Positions 20,879-30,999 are shown, counted from the stretch's first letter. The stretch is 64,000 bases of DNA from Flectonema sp. DT1601 (GCA_964019425.1 OZ025828.1:124001-188000); one strand, 5' to 3'. The notes: generated by a model not told the origin, from the letters alone. A program made the numbers and translations.

Positions 20879-21384
20879 TTTTTTTTTTTTTTTTTTTTCT
20901 TCAATTTCTTGTTTTTTTGTGTATGAGAAAAACCATTTCCCAATGCCCTAAGAGAAGTTAAATAATCTATTTTTTTTTTTTTTCCCCTCTCCTTCCCTAA
21001 TTAGAAATTGTGGCTTTATTCTTCACCACAATGGTTCAACGAGACGACGAGAAGTGGTAACTTCACTGTACAATCAAAGCCACATAAATCAGCAGATTAG
21101 TTTTTGCGACATTTGTATCCAAAAGAAAGACTTGTATTAAGCTAGCCTATACTATTTGGATAAAATGAACAAACATACATTGATTTCGTATTGTAGATGA
21201 AATCAATATGTGATGCTGTGTGTACCACTAAATTCAACAAAAGTATAATTTTTTTTTTTTTTTTTTTTTCCCCTATTCTCTGTCTCGTTTAATATCTCAC
21301 AATGTCGATGATAGCTAGGGGTAATTAGGCCACAAAAACATGACCGGAAAAAAAAAAAAAAAAAAAAAAAAAAAGATTTTTTTT
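20879..21384. other. Intergenic: four long homopolymers
   Basis: T runs at about 20879-20899, 20971-20983 and 21249-21270 and an A run at 21347-21374. No gene recognised. Confidence 0.4.
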
Positions 21385-22158
21385 TTACTGCTTTTCCATG
21401 CGAGCTTTGAGATTCTTAGCGAACTCAACCATATCTGGTCGGGCATAAACCGAACTAATAGCCGTCGGGCGAGCCTTCTTGACGATTTCGTTAGCCACCC
21501 TAGTATCTCCCTCAAGGTATTTCTGAGCCAACCAGGCAGTAGCGATTGTAACTGCACGACCTCTACCAGCCTTGCAGTGAATGTATATAACAGGATGTGG
21601 ATCAACAAGACTAGAGATGTGATTCATTGTGGCTTCGATCTTATCAAGGGGTACATCACAGAAATCAAGGCAATTAAGATTAAAATAAGACACATTATGC
21701 TTATCATAAAGTGTAATTGGACCTGAATACTCTTCACAACAATTGATGACGGTATTGACTCCGTGTTTTTCAATGAAAGTCATTGCAATAGATTCGTAAG
21801 GAGCTCCACCAACGAAGATATTTTCATACACCTCATCGTAGTATCGACGAGTTCCCATTGTGTCGACTATTGTGTACATGGCAACTGTTGGCCATAGTGT
21901 CAATCTGCTTGCAAACCAAGTTACGTATCCACCTTTTCTTGCACCCCATTTCTGCCACTCAACACATAACTTTGCGAATATCATCGGGAGGAATGCTATT
22001 GGTATTGTTACACTCATCGCCAGATCAGTTCTTCCTACAAAGATCAACAGCATACTGACTGGTAAGGCTAACACTGTTAGCATTCCAATCGTTGATATCA
22101 CTACTCCTACGGAATCCCAAAATGGATTTACATACGTTCGAAGAGCAGTTCCAGGCAT
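21385..22158 (-). CDS. PTPMT1-type dual-specificity phosphatase
   Basis: 257 residues. Two hydrophobic segments (about 15-40 and 48-65) are followed by a PTPMT1-like domain: NIFVGGAPYESIA (113-125), VINCCEEYSGP, the general-acid region NCLDF (Asp165) and the P-loop HCKAGRGRA with Cys195 and Arg201. These match plant and animal PTPMT1, which dephosphorylates phosphatidylglycerophosphate at the mitochondrial inner membrane, the step before cardiolipin. The membrane segments fit an organelle-membrane location. Full catalytic set present, so probably active. Alternative: another lipid phosphatase of the same fold. Confidence 0.85.
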   Translation of the reverse strand: MPGTALRTYVNPFWDSVGVVISTIGMLTVLALPVSMLLIFVGRTDLAMSVTIPIAFLPMIFAKLCVEWQKWGARKGGYVTWFASRLTLWPTVAMYTIVDTMGTRRYYDEVYENIFVGGAPYESIAMTFIEKHGVNTVINCCEEYSGPITLYDKHNVSYFNLNCLDFCDVPLDKIEATMNHISSLVDPHPVIYIHCKAGRGRAVTIATAWLAQKYLEGDTRVANEIVKKARPTAISSVYARPDMVEFAKNLKARMEKQ

Positions 22159-23215
22159 TATTTGTTTTTACTACTTTACGTTTTTAACAAGAGAAGAATG
22201 TTAAGTTAGAGAACTAAGAAAACAACTATACAAAAGTATCACAACTCATATCTTGGGGGGTTGGAACTGCTCTTGTAATTGGTATCAGCTATCCTTTTTG
22301 AGATTACTTTACAACAAGGCTGAATTGCTTTATAAACCTGTGAGGGAGACAAAGAGCATAACTTTACTTCTGGGGACCTGGGACACTTACTGGATGTGGT
22401 CTTATCTCGATCAACAAGATTCATAATTTTCCTTCCGCCTCATTTTTTTTTTTCCACCCGCACGAATATTGACGCTTAGACGCCGTTCAAAGGCTCCCAA
22501 ACGAAAACAGCTTGGAACGTTCTGCATTTCGTTGTTACCAAGAAACTTTTTTTTATTTACCCAATTTATTCGCCACAAGTTAGACAAAAAGAAGAAGTAC
22601 CTGATTGCCATTTTCTTATCTGCTCACCCCGCTAACTTTATTAATTCCAGTCTCTGTCCATACACAACGTTTGCCGTTAAATAAAATTCAAAAAATAAAA
22701 ATCATAATTTTTTCCACAAGTATAAACCAACATACACAGGTAGATGAAAGTCTCCAAAATTTAGAGAAGACGGCAGACCCGTCCTCAACCTTCAAGACAC
22801 GCTCTCATTATAAACATCTTCAACGTGGTGTAAAAAACTGTATAAGAAAAACCAAAATGTCAAAGAATAAATGGTAATTAGTCATTTAACACAGGTATTA
22901 ATAGATTTCTTGTAAAGTGATTCCTGTTCCACAACCCAGACTGATGGAAGCAACAAAAGTCTGACACAATTTATTATCAATATCTATGTTGTGTGAATTG
23001 ACACTTAGGTATCGAAGTAATTAAATAATAATAAAAAAGAAATCACGTTTTGTTACCAAGAGTCAACAATCATCATCAAATAGTAATAAAGAAAAAGAGA
23101 AAACAACAATACCAAAAAAAAACTATTTTTCAACATAAGACTCCGCCATTCGAAATAGATTGCCAAATATCTTTTGAATTGAAAAATTAATATCCATATC
23201 AGAAAGAAAATTCTT
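22159..23215. other. Intergenic, with a possible 61-codon frame
   Basis: Mostly AT-rich spacer. A minus-strand frame at 22239-22424 (61 residues, Cys- and Ser-rich, no known motif) is of slightly higher complexity than its surroundings, but neither its start nor a homologue can be supported. No repeats shared with other parts of the window were noticed. Confidence 0.35.
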
Positions 23216-25024
23216 CTATTGAAATCTGTTAAAGAATCCAGTCGATGCTGGCGGCGGAGATGCAGAAGTAGGAGGCAAGACTTGTGTTGGTTGGTGCGGC
23301 CTGTTTTGGTGTTTTTTTTTTTTTTTTTTTGTACCTACAAACCCATTGTTCGGTAGAAAGAGAATTGTGGCAGCGTAACTACCTATTCCTTTATTAGGAT
23401 TTTCTACCGGTTGCGCACAAACAAAATAAAAGTGTGAGTTAGTAAGTAAAAAGTGAAGTTTGCCGATTCTTTTTTTTTTTTTACTACCACAACAAACACA
23501 TTAAAACAACTATGACACATACGCACAAACAGGATCAGATACAGATCTCTGATGACCAGCATGTGTCGGAGCGCTCAGATGTGAAATTGGAGAAGCAGCG
23601 GGTGACGAAAACAAGTCATCAAGAGATGGAGAACTAGATGTGTACCCAGCCTGTCCTGGAGCCAATGTTTGGCTTGTGGGAGTAGGAGCACTACCCTGAC
23701 TCGGAGATGAAAACATTGCATCAATATTTGTAACTGCTGGAAATAAGTCTGTTCCTCCAGTATTATCAGAAGTAACAGAGTTTATCGGTGGTGACGACGG
23801 AAACAAATCATTTAAATTCGAGCCTCCCGACTGCTGCTGTGGTGCTGTCGAAACATGCTGCGGCTTCTGAGCAAACAAATCAGTTCCTGCAGTCGCAGAA
23901 ACTCCAAAATTTAAACTTTGTGCCACCGGTGCGGCTGTATTTCCATTTCTTTGAGGCTGCGCGGGTTGTTGTGCTACTGCACCACCAGAATTATCAGACC
24001 AATCGAGCATTCCAAACAAACCTCCAGCAGACTTTGGTTTTGCTTTCTGCTGCACTGGCGCCTGTTGTGGCTTTGCTTCTTTTGGTGGAGCTAGCTTAGG
24101 GTGTCGTGGTTGTGTACCTACTACCTGCTTAACATTACTACTCCACGATGGTTTTCCAAGCATTTCAGATGTACGTTGCGCGATTTCAGAGGCGGTTGGT
24201 CTCCTATCAACATTTCTTTCCAACATCCACGGAATCAACGAAATCAGTTCAACAGAATAGTTGTGACCATTTGGTATTGAGTACTGGCAACTACTTATTG
24301 CTACGCTGCTCTCTTGAAATGGACAGTCAAAGAAACAGAGAAAGTACAGCACTACACCTAAAGCCCAATTATCAACACATTGATTTATCATATTACCTGC
24401 CACTAAGTCACATTGTTCTGGTGCTCTGTATGCGAGTGTTGTTTTTGTGTCCAGGTCTTCTTCAATAAGAGTCATATCTCGTCCAGTTGCACATGAAAAC
24501 GAATACGTTGTAGTAGACCCGAAATCACAGAGTTTAAAGTTAAGATCAGGAAACGATAATATGTTTTCTGCTTTCAAATCCCTGTGAGATATAGGTATAC
24601 GTTGACCATGGAGCTCCGCAACTGCTAATGAGGTGTCTAAGATCATTTTTAGTATAGTTTTTTCACTCAACTTACTATTGCTTTGTAGTTTGCTGTTACA
24701 AACTGATACCAAATTCCCATGTGGTGCAAATGGCATCAACATTGTTATAGTGAAGAAAGCTCCGTGTTTTTTTACTTCAGATCCGACGCACTTCAGAATA
24801 TTTTTGTGTTGTATTTTTTTCATTATTTCAATTTCGGTTTTGCATGAGGTGAGGTCTTCTTGTTCTTGTACAGATGATTTTTTAACGGCAAGTTTGCTCC
24901 CAGTGTTGTCTCTGGCTCCATAAACAACGGCATACCGTCCTTCTCCCAATTTCCCAAATACTGAATAAGTCTGACCTGATATTGAAATGATATCTGGGCG
25001 ATCCATTTTTGTGACCTTCTTCAT
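23216..25024 (-). CDS. AAK1/GAK-type endocytic protein kinase, two exons
   Basis: NAK-family kinases phosphorylate clathrin adaptors. Exon 1 is 25024-23523, exon 2 is 23300-23216; together 528 residues. The kinase domain (about 18-290) is complete: GEGRYAVVYG, Lys48, HRDLKAEN (147-154), DFG (167-169) and APEQ. The Gln/Pro-rich tail holds four DLF motifs (382, 406, 426 and 470), typical AP-2/clathrin-binding signals. Exon 1 ends in GC before GTATGT (phase 2). Exon 2 follows AAAACAG and restores the frame exactly, replacing a short read-through ending CAYVS with a Pro-rich end ...STGFFNRFQ, where NRF resembles an NPF-like peptide. A long pyrimidine tract ends at AAG inside the first codons, so the mature start is more likely Met7 (MDRPDII, 25006). 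Confidence 0.85.
23301..23522 (-). other. Spliceosomal intron of the endocytic kinase, containing a SINE-like insert
   Basis: 222 nt, donor GTATGT and acceptor AAAACAG on the minus strand, phase 2. About 140 nt of it is a family B repeat with its poly(A) tail pointing to the acceptor. Confidence 0.75.
23331..23470 (-). repeat. Family B SINE-like element inside an intron
   Basis: Read on the minus strand it begins GAATCGGCAAACTTCAC and ends GGTTTGTAGGTAC plus about 19 A. It matches 58018-58188 nearly base for base over most of its length (for example AATCCTAATAAAGGAATAGG and CGCTGCCACAATTCTC), so both copies are fairly young. Confidence 0.75.
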
Positions 25025-25162
25025 ATAGAAAAAAAATTAAACAACAACAAAAAAAAAAAAAGAAAGGGGGAAAAAAAAAAAAACTCAGCTTCACACTCAT
25101 GGGAGAAAAATCCCTATGATGGATTTTTTTTTTTTTTTTTTTTTCCAGATTGATTCAAATTT

Positions 25163-26415
25163 TTATGCAACTCTTGCCTCACTTTCAAGTTTTGATAGTT
25201 TCTGTATGGCTTCAACAAACATCTTTACGTGTTCTGTTTCGGTTCGAAAACTGGGTCTCATTGCCAACTGTAGTTGTTAAAGTCACTTCTTTGATATATC
25301 ATACGAATAAAAAAAATAAATAAAAATAAATTATAATAATAAAAAAAAAATAAAAAAAACCATACCTTCCAAACACCGTCTTTCTCAGATTGCTGAGGAA
25401 TAGCGTTTAATTTCATCTCCTTTATAATTTGAATAAAAGTATATTTCTTTGATAGAAGTGGAATATCTACAGTTGCTTCTAAGGACAAAGCGTTTCCTAA
25501 TTCTTTAAGATCAGGTCCCAGGTATCCATGTGTTTCTCTCCATTGAAATCTCATGTTGTAGGCGTTTGATAATTTCTGTTCAAACTGATTGAGGGAATCA
25601 CCCACTTTACGAATTGCCTCTGAGAATCCTTTTCCTTGAGGAGAATAGCTGCAGAATTCCAAATGATGACGACCATTAACCCATATCGTCAAATCATTTT
25701 GTTTTGTTCGGTAAAGAGATCTCGCATCAGGCCAGTCCCTAGCAATTTTATTTACAACATCTTCTTCACTAGAAGGCTTCGTGAAAGTAATACCTCCTTC
25801 TGCAAGTGATCTGTATTGAGACTGCGACATGTTACTTATGCTTTCATACTTTCCCGTCTTTAAAGTTTCCTCTTCAGAGCAAATCTGTTTGCTTGCAACA
25901 TTTATGTGTCGTCTTCTTGCTCGGGAGATGCTTGGTGAATAGGCGAAGTCTTCGATATTTCTGTAGCATCTTATTGAAATATTTTTAACAACGGCGGGAT
26001 CGAACTTGACATCGGTTGTGAGATCAGAGCAATCCGACAACGACTTTATATGTTCTTGATGAGGAGTGTATATGTTTGATATCACCCCGTCATATAAATC
26101 TTGAAACAAATCAAAACACTCGTTATCTGCTGCGATACATCCAGCTAAAGGTAGTGACATGGTGTCGCCAGGAAGGTCAACACCCACCTGGATACAGTCA
26201 TCCAGGTTAGCACCTGATGGACTTCGTTGCCTTCGAAGTCCCTCATACATCGCCTCTGTCAGCTGTTTTGACATCCAATTATTGTGTTCAATAAATTTAG
26301 GATAATCTGAATATTTCGTAGTTTCTGTCCCTTCGAATCTATAATAAGCAATTGACCCTCCACCCAAACCCATGACCGCATATGTCAGCATCGATTTCTT
26401 TGTTCCGGAAGACAT
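25163..26415 (-). CDS. Degenerate phosphagen (arginine/creatine) kinase, two exons
   Basis: Exon 1 is 26415-25366, exon 2 is 25267-25163; 384 residues. The fold is clear: NKIARDWPDARSLY (about 222-235), IWVNGRHHLEF (244-254), a SRARRRHI helix start and, after splicing, a C-terminal EHVKMFVEAIQKL helix. But catalytic positions are gone. The NEED-H-LR loop reads NGRHHLE (so the base Glu and phosphate-binding Arg are lost), the CP-x-NLGT loop with the reactive Cys reads PDLKELGNA, the first nucleotide-binding Arg cluster is shortened to IRCYRNI, and the flexible loop lacks Arg. It should not be an ordinary phosphagen kinase; a pseudoenzyme role is likely. A hydrophobic stretch (about 9-25) may be an anchor or targeting segment. 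An acceptor-like CATTCATCAG precedes the ATG. Confidence 0.85.
25268..25365 (-). other. Spliceosomal intron of the phosphagen-kinase-like gene
   Basis: 98 nt, phase 0, donor GTATGG, T-rich middle, acceptor AACTACAG. Removing it joins GVWK to LAMRPSF and recovers the family's C-terminal helix; without it the frame runs into a Phe/Tyr-rich read-through. Confidence 0.85.
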
Positions 26416-26590
26416 TTTTTTTTAATCAGAGATAACTGATGAATGGAAAATAACTATTCTCTTTTTTTATTTTATTTTATTTTTTTTTTTTTTAAAGTAA
26501 AACAGGGTAAACCAATCGCAGTAATTTCTTTACAATGAGTAGGAATTAACTGATATCGATGGCCTCTAATTTAATCTAAATCTCTATCTG

Positions 26591-27772
26591 TTAAACAGAA
26601 GGTTCTCTCCTACTGACATATTGTGTGCTCATTTCAATTTCATTCAACTGTTGTAATTCTGTTTGCGCGTTTGTTATAGCCTCGTCAATTGTGGATATGA
26701 ATCCTTGGATGCTTTGGGTGATTTGTTCACATTGAGACGTAGATTCTCTCACATCCATGTCGAAAATACCAACATCCTTTAAAGGTGATGTTAATCCATT
26801 GTTTGTAACGTGTTTACTCTTTTGGTCACTCCACCACAGTTGAGAACGTTGGAGTGCTTCCAGTTGTTGAGCAACACTTTGTTTAGTTATTTCACGTTTG
26901 TGAAGCAAATCCCTTATTCGATTCTTCAGAATGTCCTTCCGACGAGATATATTTTCCAAGTTAACCTCCGGCTCATGATACTGCTGCTGCCCCTGACACC
27001 CGACATCATAACCACCGTGGCTCTCGTCTTCCCTAACAGATTCAAAATGCGAATGCGATTCTAGTCTGGTCCGGGGTGGAGATACTCTGACTTGTGATGC
27101 CGCTTCACAGTGTTTCTTCAAAGCCTGAGTACTATCCACACAATTACTTAAAATATCAACAACACATTGACTACTAGTTATATTGTGTGGAATTGACACA
27201 TGTAGTTCATTACAAAGTTTTATTAACACGGGTGTTATTGACTGGATATCTACCTGGGGTTGAGCAGGCTGTGAAGCGGCTTGAGGAGGGGATCGAACTT
27301 GTTGAAATACATGTTGATCGATCGGTTGATATTCCAAATGGGAACGGACAAGCTGAGGAGGAGCTTGGGGCGGGGCTTGAACTTGAAAGACCTGTGGATC
27401 TAATGGCAAAGCAGCTTGTGTGCTGTAACTTGACAATGCCGGTGAAAAAAGATGATTCTCAGGAGAACGAAATGCCGGAGGGGGAGACTTGATGTTATTA
27501 TGAACAGCAGTTGCGCTATCAACAAATGACACGCTCTTCTGAGAACCTGCAGCTCTAATCCTTTCTTGTATTTGCATCTGCTGTGTTGAAATCTGTTGCA
27601 TCTTTTGTTCTAACAAGCTACAAGTTTTTTTTATATCTTCCGCACCCGTTAACTCCATCAGATCAATAGATGACTCTGAATCATAATTAGCGTCATTCTG
27701 TAGTCGTTCTAATTCTCTCAGAAGCGCTCTCTTCCTTCGGTCCTCTGCCTCTTCCAAGGCTGCGACATTCAT
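26591..27772 (-). CDS. Coiled-coil protein of unknown function
   Basis: 393 residues. Predicted coiled coils at about 5-75 (Glu/Arg/Leu heptads such as RALLRELERLQND) and 270-320, with another helical stretch near 345-380. The middle (about 95-175) is rich in Pro, Gln and Ala. No enzyme motif and no membrane segment. A textbook acceptor (TTTTCTTTCTTACAG, AG at 27789-27788) lies 15 bases before the ATG. The first 57 codons were copied upstream by the tandem duplication (see 29387-29587). A cytoskeletal or scaffolding role is only a guess. Confidence 0.75.
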   Translation of the reverse strand: MNVAALEEAEDRRKRALLRELERLQNDANYDSESSIDLMELTGAEDIKKTCSLLEQKMQQISTQQMQIQERIRAAGSQKSVSFVDSATAVHNNIKSPPPAFRSPENHLFSPALSSYSTQAALPLDPQVFQVQAPPQAPPQLVRSHLEYQPIDQHVFQQVRSPPQAASQPAQPQVDIQSITPVLIKLCNELHVSIPHNITSSQCVVDILSNCVDSTQALKKHCEAASQVRVSPPRTRLESHSHFESVREDESHGGYDVGCQGQQQYHEPEVNLENISRRKDILKNRIRDLLHKREITKQSVAQQLEALQRSQLWWSDQKSKHVTNNGLTSPLKDVGIFDMDVRESTSQCEQITQSIQGFISTIDEAITNAQTELQQLNEIEMSTQYVSRREPSV

Positions 27773-28009
27773 TCAGGTCATGAAAAACTGTAAGAAAGAA
27801 AACTATTTCATAATAACAAGAATGACCTTGTTGTATGCTGTAGATGTTCATTATTATTATTATTATTATTATTATTTTGTTGCTGTTATTGAAATAGAAT
27901 TCACAATTTCTAAACCAATCAACACGAGTACAATACCCTCACTTGCTGTTGTTGAGGATATCAGTTTTCGCAGATAGTTTCGACAGTTTTTTTTTATTGT
28001 TTTTTATCA

Positions 28010-28129
28010 GAAATAATGAAGCTGGCCGACGAGTTAGTTAAGCAGCCATATCTTCAAAAGAGAGAGGAAAAGAGAGGGAATACGCTTGTTTTTTATTGTT
28101 TTTTATCTTTGATGGCTTACGCTTCTCAT
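28010..28129. repeat. Older partial copy of the NADAR 3' end
   Basis: Matches 28432-28565 (GAAATAATGAAGCTGG, GTTAGTTAAGCAGCC, TTTTATCTTTGATGGC, TTACGCTTCTCAT) with about 10% difference plus small gaps. It includes a scrap of the NADAR coding end, so it arose from a local duplication that predates the large tandem one; the same pair recurs in unit 2. Confidence 0.75.
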
Positions 28130-28133
28130 AAAT

Positions 28134-28356
28134 ATTGGCGCACAACTATGAGCATAGGGACTGAGAAAAAACAAATAAAAATGGCAATTTTGTGGATGTA
28201 TCACAGGCCTACCACTCTTCTCCGAAGATGGTAGCACCTCAGACAGCATCATGAAATAGATGCTGAAGGATGCTTGAAAGACGTAATAGACAAGAATCTT
28301 ATTTTATAAGAATTATAGTCAAAAATATATTCTTTTGTTTTCCTTATTTATTTATT
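28134..28356 (+). repeat. 223-bp dispersed element, copy 1 (possible structured RNA)
   Basis: Near-identical copies at 29947-30170 (through the tandem duplication) and at 34702-34932, which stands alone between T runs. Two strong hairpins are visible: 28211-28232 (ACCA-C-TCTTC, loop TCC, GAAGATGGT) and 28244-28265 (CAGCATC, 8-base loop, GATGCTG). It has no open frame of note. Orientation is unknown. Confidence 0.7.
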
Positions 28357-28509
28357 GTTTTGGAAGGAAATAAGAATAGGAAGAGGGCAACAATGGTTTC
28401 AACGGTTTAGTTTAGTTTTTTTTTTAATGCTGAAATAATGAAGCTGGCTGACGGGTTAGTTAAGCAGCCACATCTTCAGAAGAGAGAGGGAGGGAATACG
28501 GAAAAGACA

Positions 28510-29184
28510 CTAATCATCTTGAAGAATCCATTTGTTTTTTATCTTTGATGGCTTACGCTTCTCATTTGCTTGTCCATCTTGAAGTCGTTTCTTTTTACGA
28601 AGTTTTAAGACTGGAGTAGAACTCTCCTGAGTAACCTTTTCTATTAAAGATGATGAATTGTCTGGATCAGTTGTGATTCCAACAGAAGGAATGTCAATAG
28701 AATTTAGTTCATACTTATCAGTGTTTGTTGAGTCACTTTCAGCTGATTGAATTCTAGTTCGTAATTCCATGAGTAGACATCCTAATCGATTCTTTCCTGT
28801 GTCATCACCACCATTACCCCAGTAGTGATCTCTGTGAGTCTCTTCGATTATTATTGCCTTGTTGGTGTTTAGTAGTATTTTATTAAGTTCAGAATTCTGA
28901 GTAAACTTTGCGAGTAGAGCTTTTCTCATTACATCTTCCTTCACAACTTCCCAGTCCTTTCTCAAGGGACGCTTTGGATCTCTTCCTAACCGAGCTGCTT
29001 CAGATGCTCCTTTTGAATGAAACACATCCAGATAGTCTTTTTTACTTCCCTCAAACTTCATTGCCTGAAAGTAGTGTTCAGTAGTTGGCCAACGCAGGCC
29101 ATCGATATGCACTGAGTGTTTTGAGAAGTTAGAAAAACAGCCATGTTTTCCTCTTGTTGAATAGAAACGAATTTCATTAACCAT
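28510..29184 (-). CDS. NADAR-domain protein, copy A
   Basis: NADAR proteins are N-glycosidases: characterised members cleave toxic riboflavin intermediates, and others remove ADP-ribose from guanine. 224 residues. The domain (about 3-148) shows the family marks: GKHGCFSNFS, WPTTEHYFQAMKF (Glu36, His37, Gln40 and Lys43), DYLDVFHSKGASEAARLGR, ALLAKF, and YWGNGGDD followed by GKNRLGCLLM. All key positions are kept, so it is probably active. A basic tail (about 190-220, LRKKKRLQ..KRKPSKIKNK) looks like a nuclear localisation signal, which would suit action on DNA or RNA bases. It differs from copy B by one residue (Pro71 here). Confidence 0.9.
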   Translation of the reverse strand: MVNEIRFYSTRGKHGCFSNFSKHSVHIDGLRWPTTEHYFQAMKFEGSKKDYLDVFHSKGASEAARLGRDPKRPLRKDWEVVKEDVMRKALLAKFTQNSELNKILLNTNKAIIIEETHRDHYWGNGGDDTGKNRLGCLLMELRTRIQSAESDSTNTDKYELNSIDIPSVGITTDPDNSSSLIEKVTQESSTPVLKLRKKKRLQDGQANEKRKPSKIKNKWILQDD

Positions 29185-29386
29185 TTTTGTGAAACTTATT
29201 TAAATGGGGGGGGGGTAACTTGATACTAATATTAAATGGAAAGCAAGAGAATAGGGTTCGGCCAAACCTGGTTGCAATATAAGAAATCAACAGTTGGTAT
29301 CGATAAAAAAATCCCATGGGGGGGGAAAAAATTACTGAAATAGTTGTTATTCTGTCAACATAAGCAATATTATAATATTATAGCTC

Positions 29387-29587
29387 TTATTTTTTACAAC
29401 TGCTGTACGTGAACTTCTTTTGTTCTAACAAACTACAAGTTTTTTTTATATCTTCCGCACCCGTTAACTCCATCAGATCAATAGATGACTCTGAATCATA
29501 ATTAGCGTCATTCTGTAGTCGTTCTAATTCTCTCAGAAGCGCTCTCTTCCTTCGGTCCTCTGCCTCTTCCAAGGCTGCGACATTCAT
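29387..29587 (-). pseudogene. Truncated second copy of the coiled-coil gene
   Basis: Residues 1-57 are those of the coiled-coil gene at 26591-27772, then the frame crosses the duplication joint and adds nine unrelated residues before a stop. It keeps the same upstream acceptor and start, so a short protein could be made, but it is best seen as a by-product of the tandem duplication. Confidence 0.85.
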
Positions 29588-29946
29588 TCAGGTCATGAAA
29601 AACTGTAAGAAAGAAAACTATTTCATAATAACAAGAATGACCTTGTTGTATGCTGTAGATGTTTATTATTATTATTATTGTGTTGCTGTTATTGAAATAG
29701 AATTCACAATTTCTAAACCAATCAACACGAGTACAATACCCTCACTTGCTGTTGTTGAGGATATCAGTTTTCGCAGATAGTTTCGACAGTTTTTTTTTAT
29801 TGTTTTTTATCAGAAATAATGAAGCTGGCTGACGAGTTAGTTAAGCAGCCATATCTTCAAAAGAGAGAGGAAAAGAGAGGGAATACGCTTGTTTTTTATT
29901 GTTTTTTATTGTTTTTTATCTTTGATGGCTTACGCTTCTCATAAAT

Positions 29947-30170
29947 ATTGGCGCACAACTATGAGCATAGGGACTGAGAAAAAACAAATCGAAAATGGCA
30001 ATTTTGTGGATGTATCACAGGCCTACCACTCTTCTCCGAAGATGGTAGCACCTCAGACAGCATCATGAAATAGATGCTGAAGGATGCTTGAAAGACGTAA
30101 TAGACAAGAATCTTATTTTATAAGAATTATAGTCAAAAATATTTTCTTTTGTTTTCCTTATTTATTTATT
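29947..30170 (+). repeat. 223-bp dispersed element, copy 2
   Basis: Copied along with the tandem unit; both hairpins are unchanged. Confidence 0.7.
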
Positions 30171-30324
30171 GTTTTGGAAGGAAATAAGAATAGGAAGAGG
30201 GCAACAATGGTTTCAACGGTTTAGTTTAGTTTTCTTTTTTAATGCTGAAATAATGAAGCTGGCTGACGGGTTAGTTAAGCAGCCACATCTTCAGAAGAGA
30301 GAGGGAGGGAATACGGAAAAGACA

Positions 30325-30999
30325 CTAATCATCTTGAAGAATCCATTTGTTTTTTATCTTTGATGGCTTACGCTTCTCATTTGCTTGTCCATCTTGAAGT
30401 CTTTTCTTTTTACGAAGTTTTAAGACTGGAGTAGAACTCTCCTGAGTAACCTTTTCTATTAAAGATGATGAATTGTCTGGATCAGTTGTGATTCCAACAG
30501 AAGGAATGTCAATAGAATTTAGTTCATACTTATCAGTGTTTGTTGAGTCACTTTCAGCTGATTGAATTCTAGTTCGTAATTCCATGAGTAGACATCCTAA
30601 TCGATTCTTTCCTGTGTCATCACCACCATTACCCCAGTAGTGATCTCTGTGAGTCTCTTCGATTATTATTGCCTTGTTGGTGTTTAGTAGTATTTTATTA
30701 AGTTCAGAATTCTGAGTAAACTTTGCGAGTAGAGCTTTTCTCATTACATCTTCCTTCACAACTTCCCAGTCCTTTCTCAAGGGACGCTTTCGATCTCTTC
30801 CTAACCGAGCTGCTTCAGATGCTCCTTTTGAATGAAACACATCCAGATAGTCTTTTTTACTTCCCTCAAACTTCATTGCCTGAAAGTAGTGTTCAGTAGT
30901 TGGCCAACGCAGGCCATCGATATGCACTGAGTGTTTTGAGAAGTTAGAAAAACAGCCATGTTTTCCTCTTGTTGAATAGAAACGAATTTCATTAACCAT
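30325..30999 (-). CDS. NADAR-domain protein, copy B
   Basis: Same 224-residue protein as copy A except Arg for Pro at residue 71, in the loop after LGRD. One further base change is silent. All NADAR landmarks and the basic tail are intact. Its upstream flank, including the likely acceptor CATTTAAATAAG before the start, is also the same over the first 30 bases, so both copies may be expressed. Being outermost, copy B keeps the original upstream flank. Confidence 0.9.
   Translation of the reverse strand: MVNEIRFYSTRGKHGCFSNFSKHSVHIDGLRWPTTEHYFQAMKFEGSKKDYLDVFHSKGASEAARLGRDRKRPLRKDWEVVKEDVMRKALLAKFTQNSELNKILLNTNKAIIIEETHRDHYWGNGGDDTGKNRLGCLLMELRTRIQSAESDSTNTDKYELNSIDIPSVGITTDPDNSSSLIEKVTQESSTPVLKLRKKKRLQDGQANEKRKPSKIKNKWILQDD

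Larger units (their letters stand above)
27601..29415. repeat. Tandem duplication unit, copy 1 (1815 bp)
   Basis: Begins inside the coiled-coil gene and ends upstream of the NADAR gene. The next unit (29416-31117) repeats it nearly exactly. The joint lies at GTGAACT|TCTTTTGTTCTAAC near 29415/29416; the outer right flank after 31117 is unique. It contains a roughly 110-bp segment between two G runs (about 29217-29328) that is missing from copy 2. Confidence 0.9.

Noticed and set aside
28134-28356. Spliced-leader RNA gene as identity of the 223-bp element
   Set aside because: No plausible short exon followed by a donor plus Sm-like site was found in either orientation, and copies are not in a tandem array.
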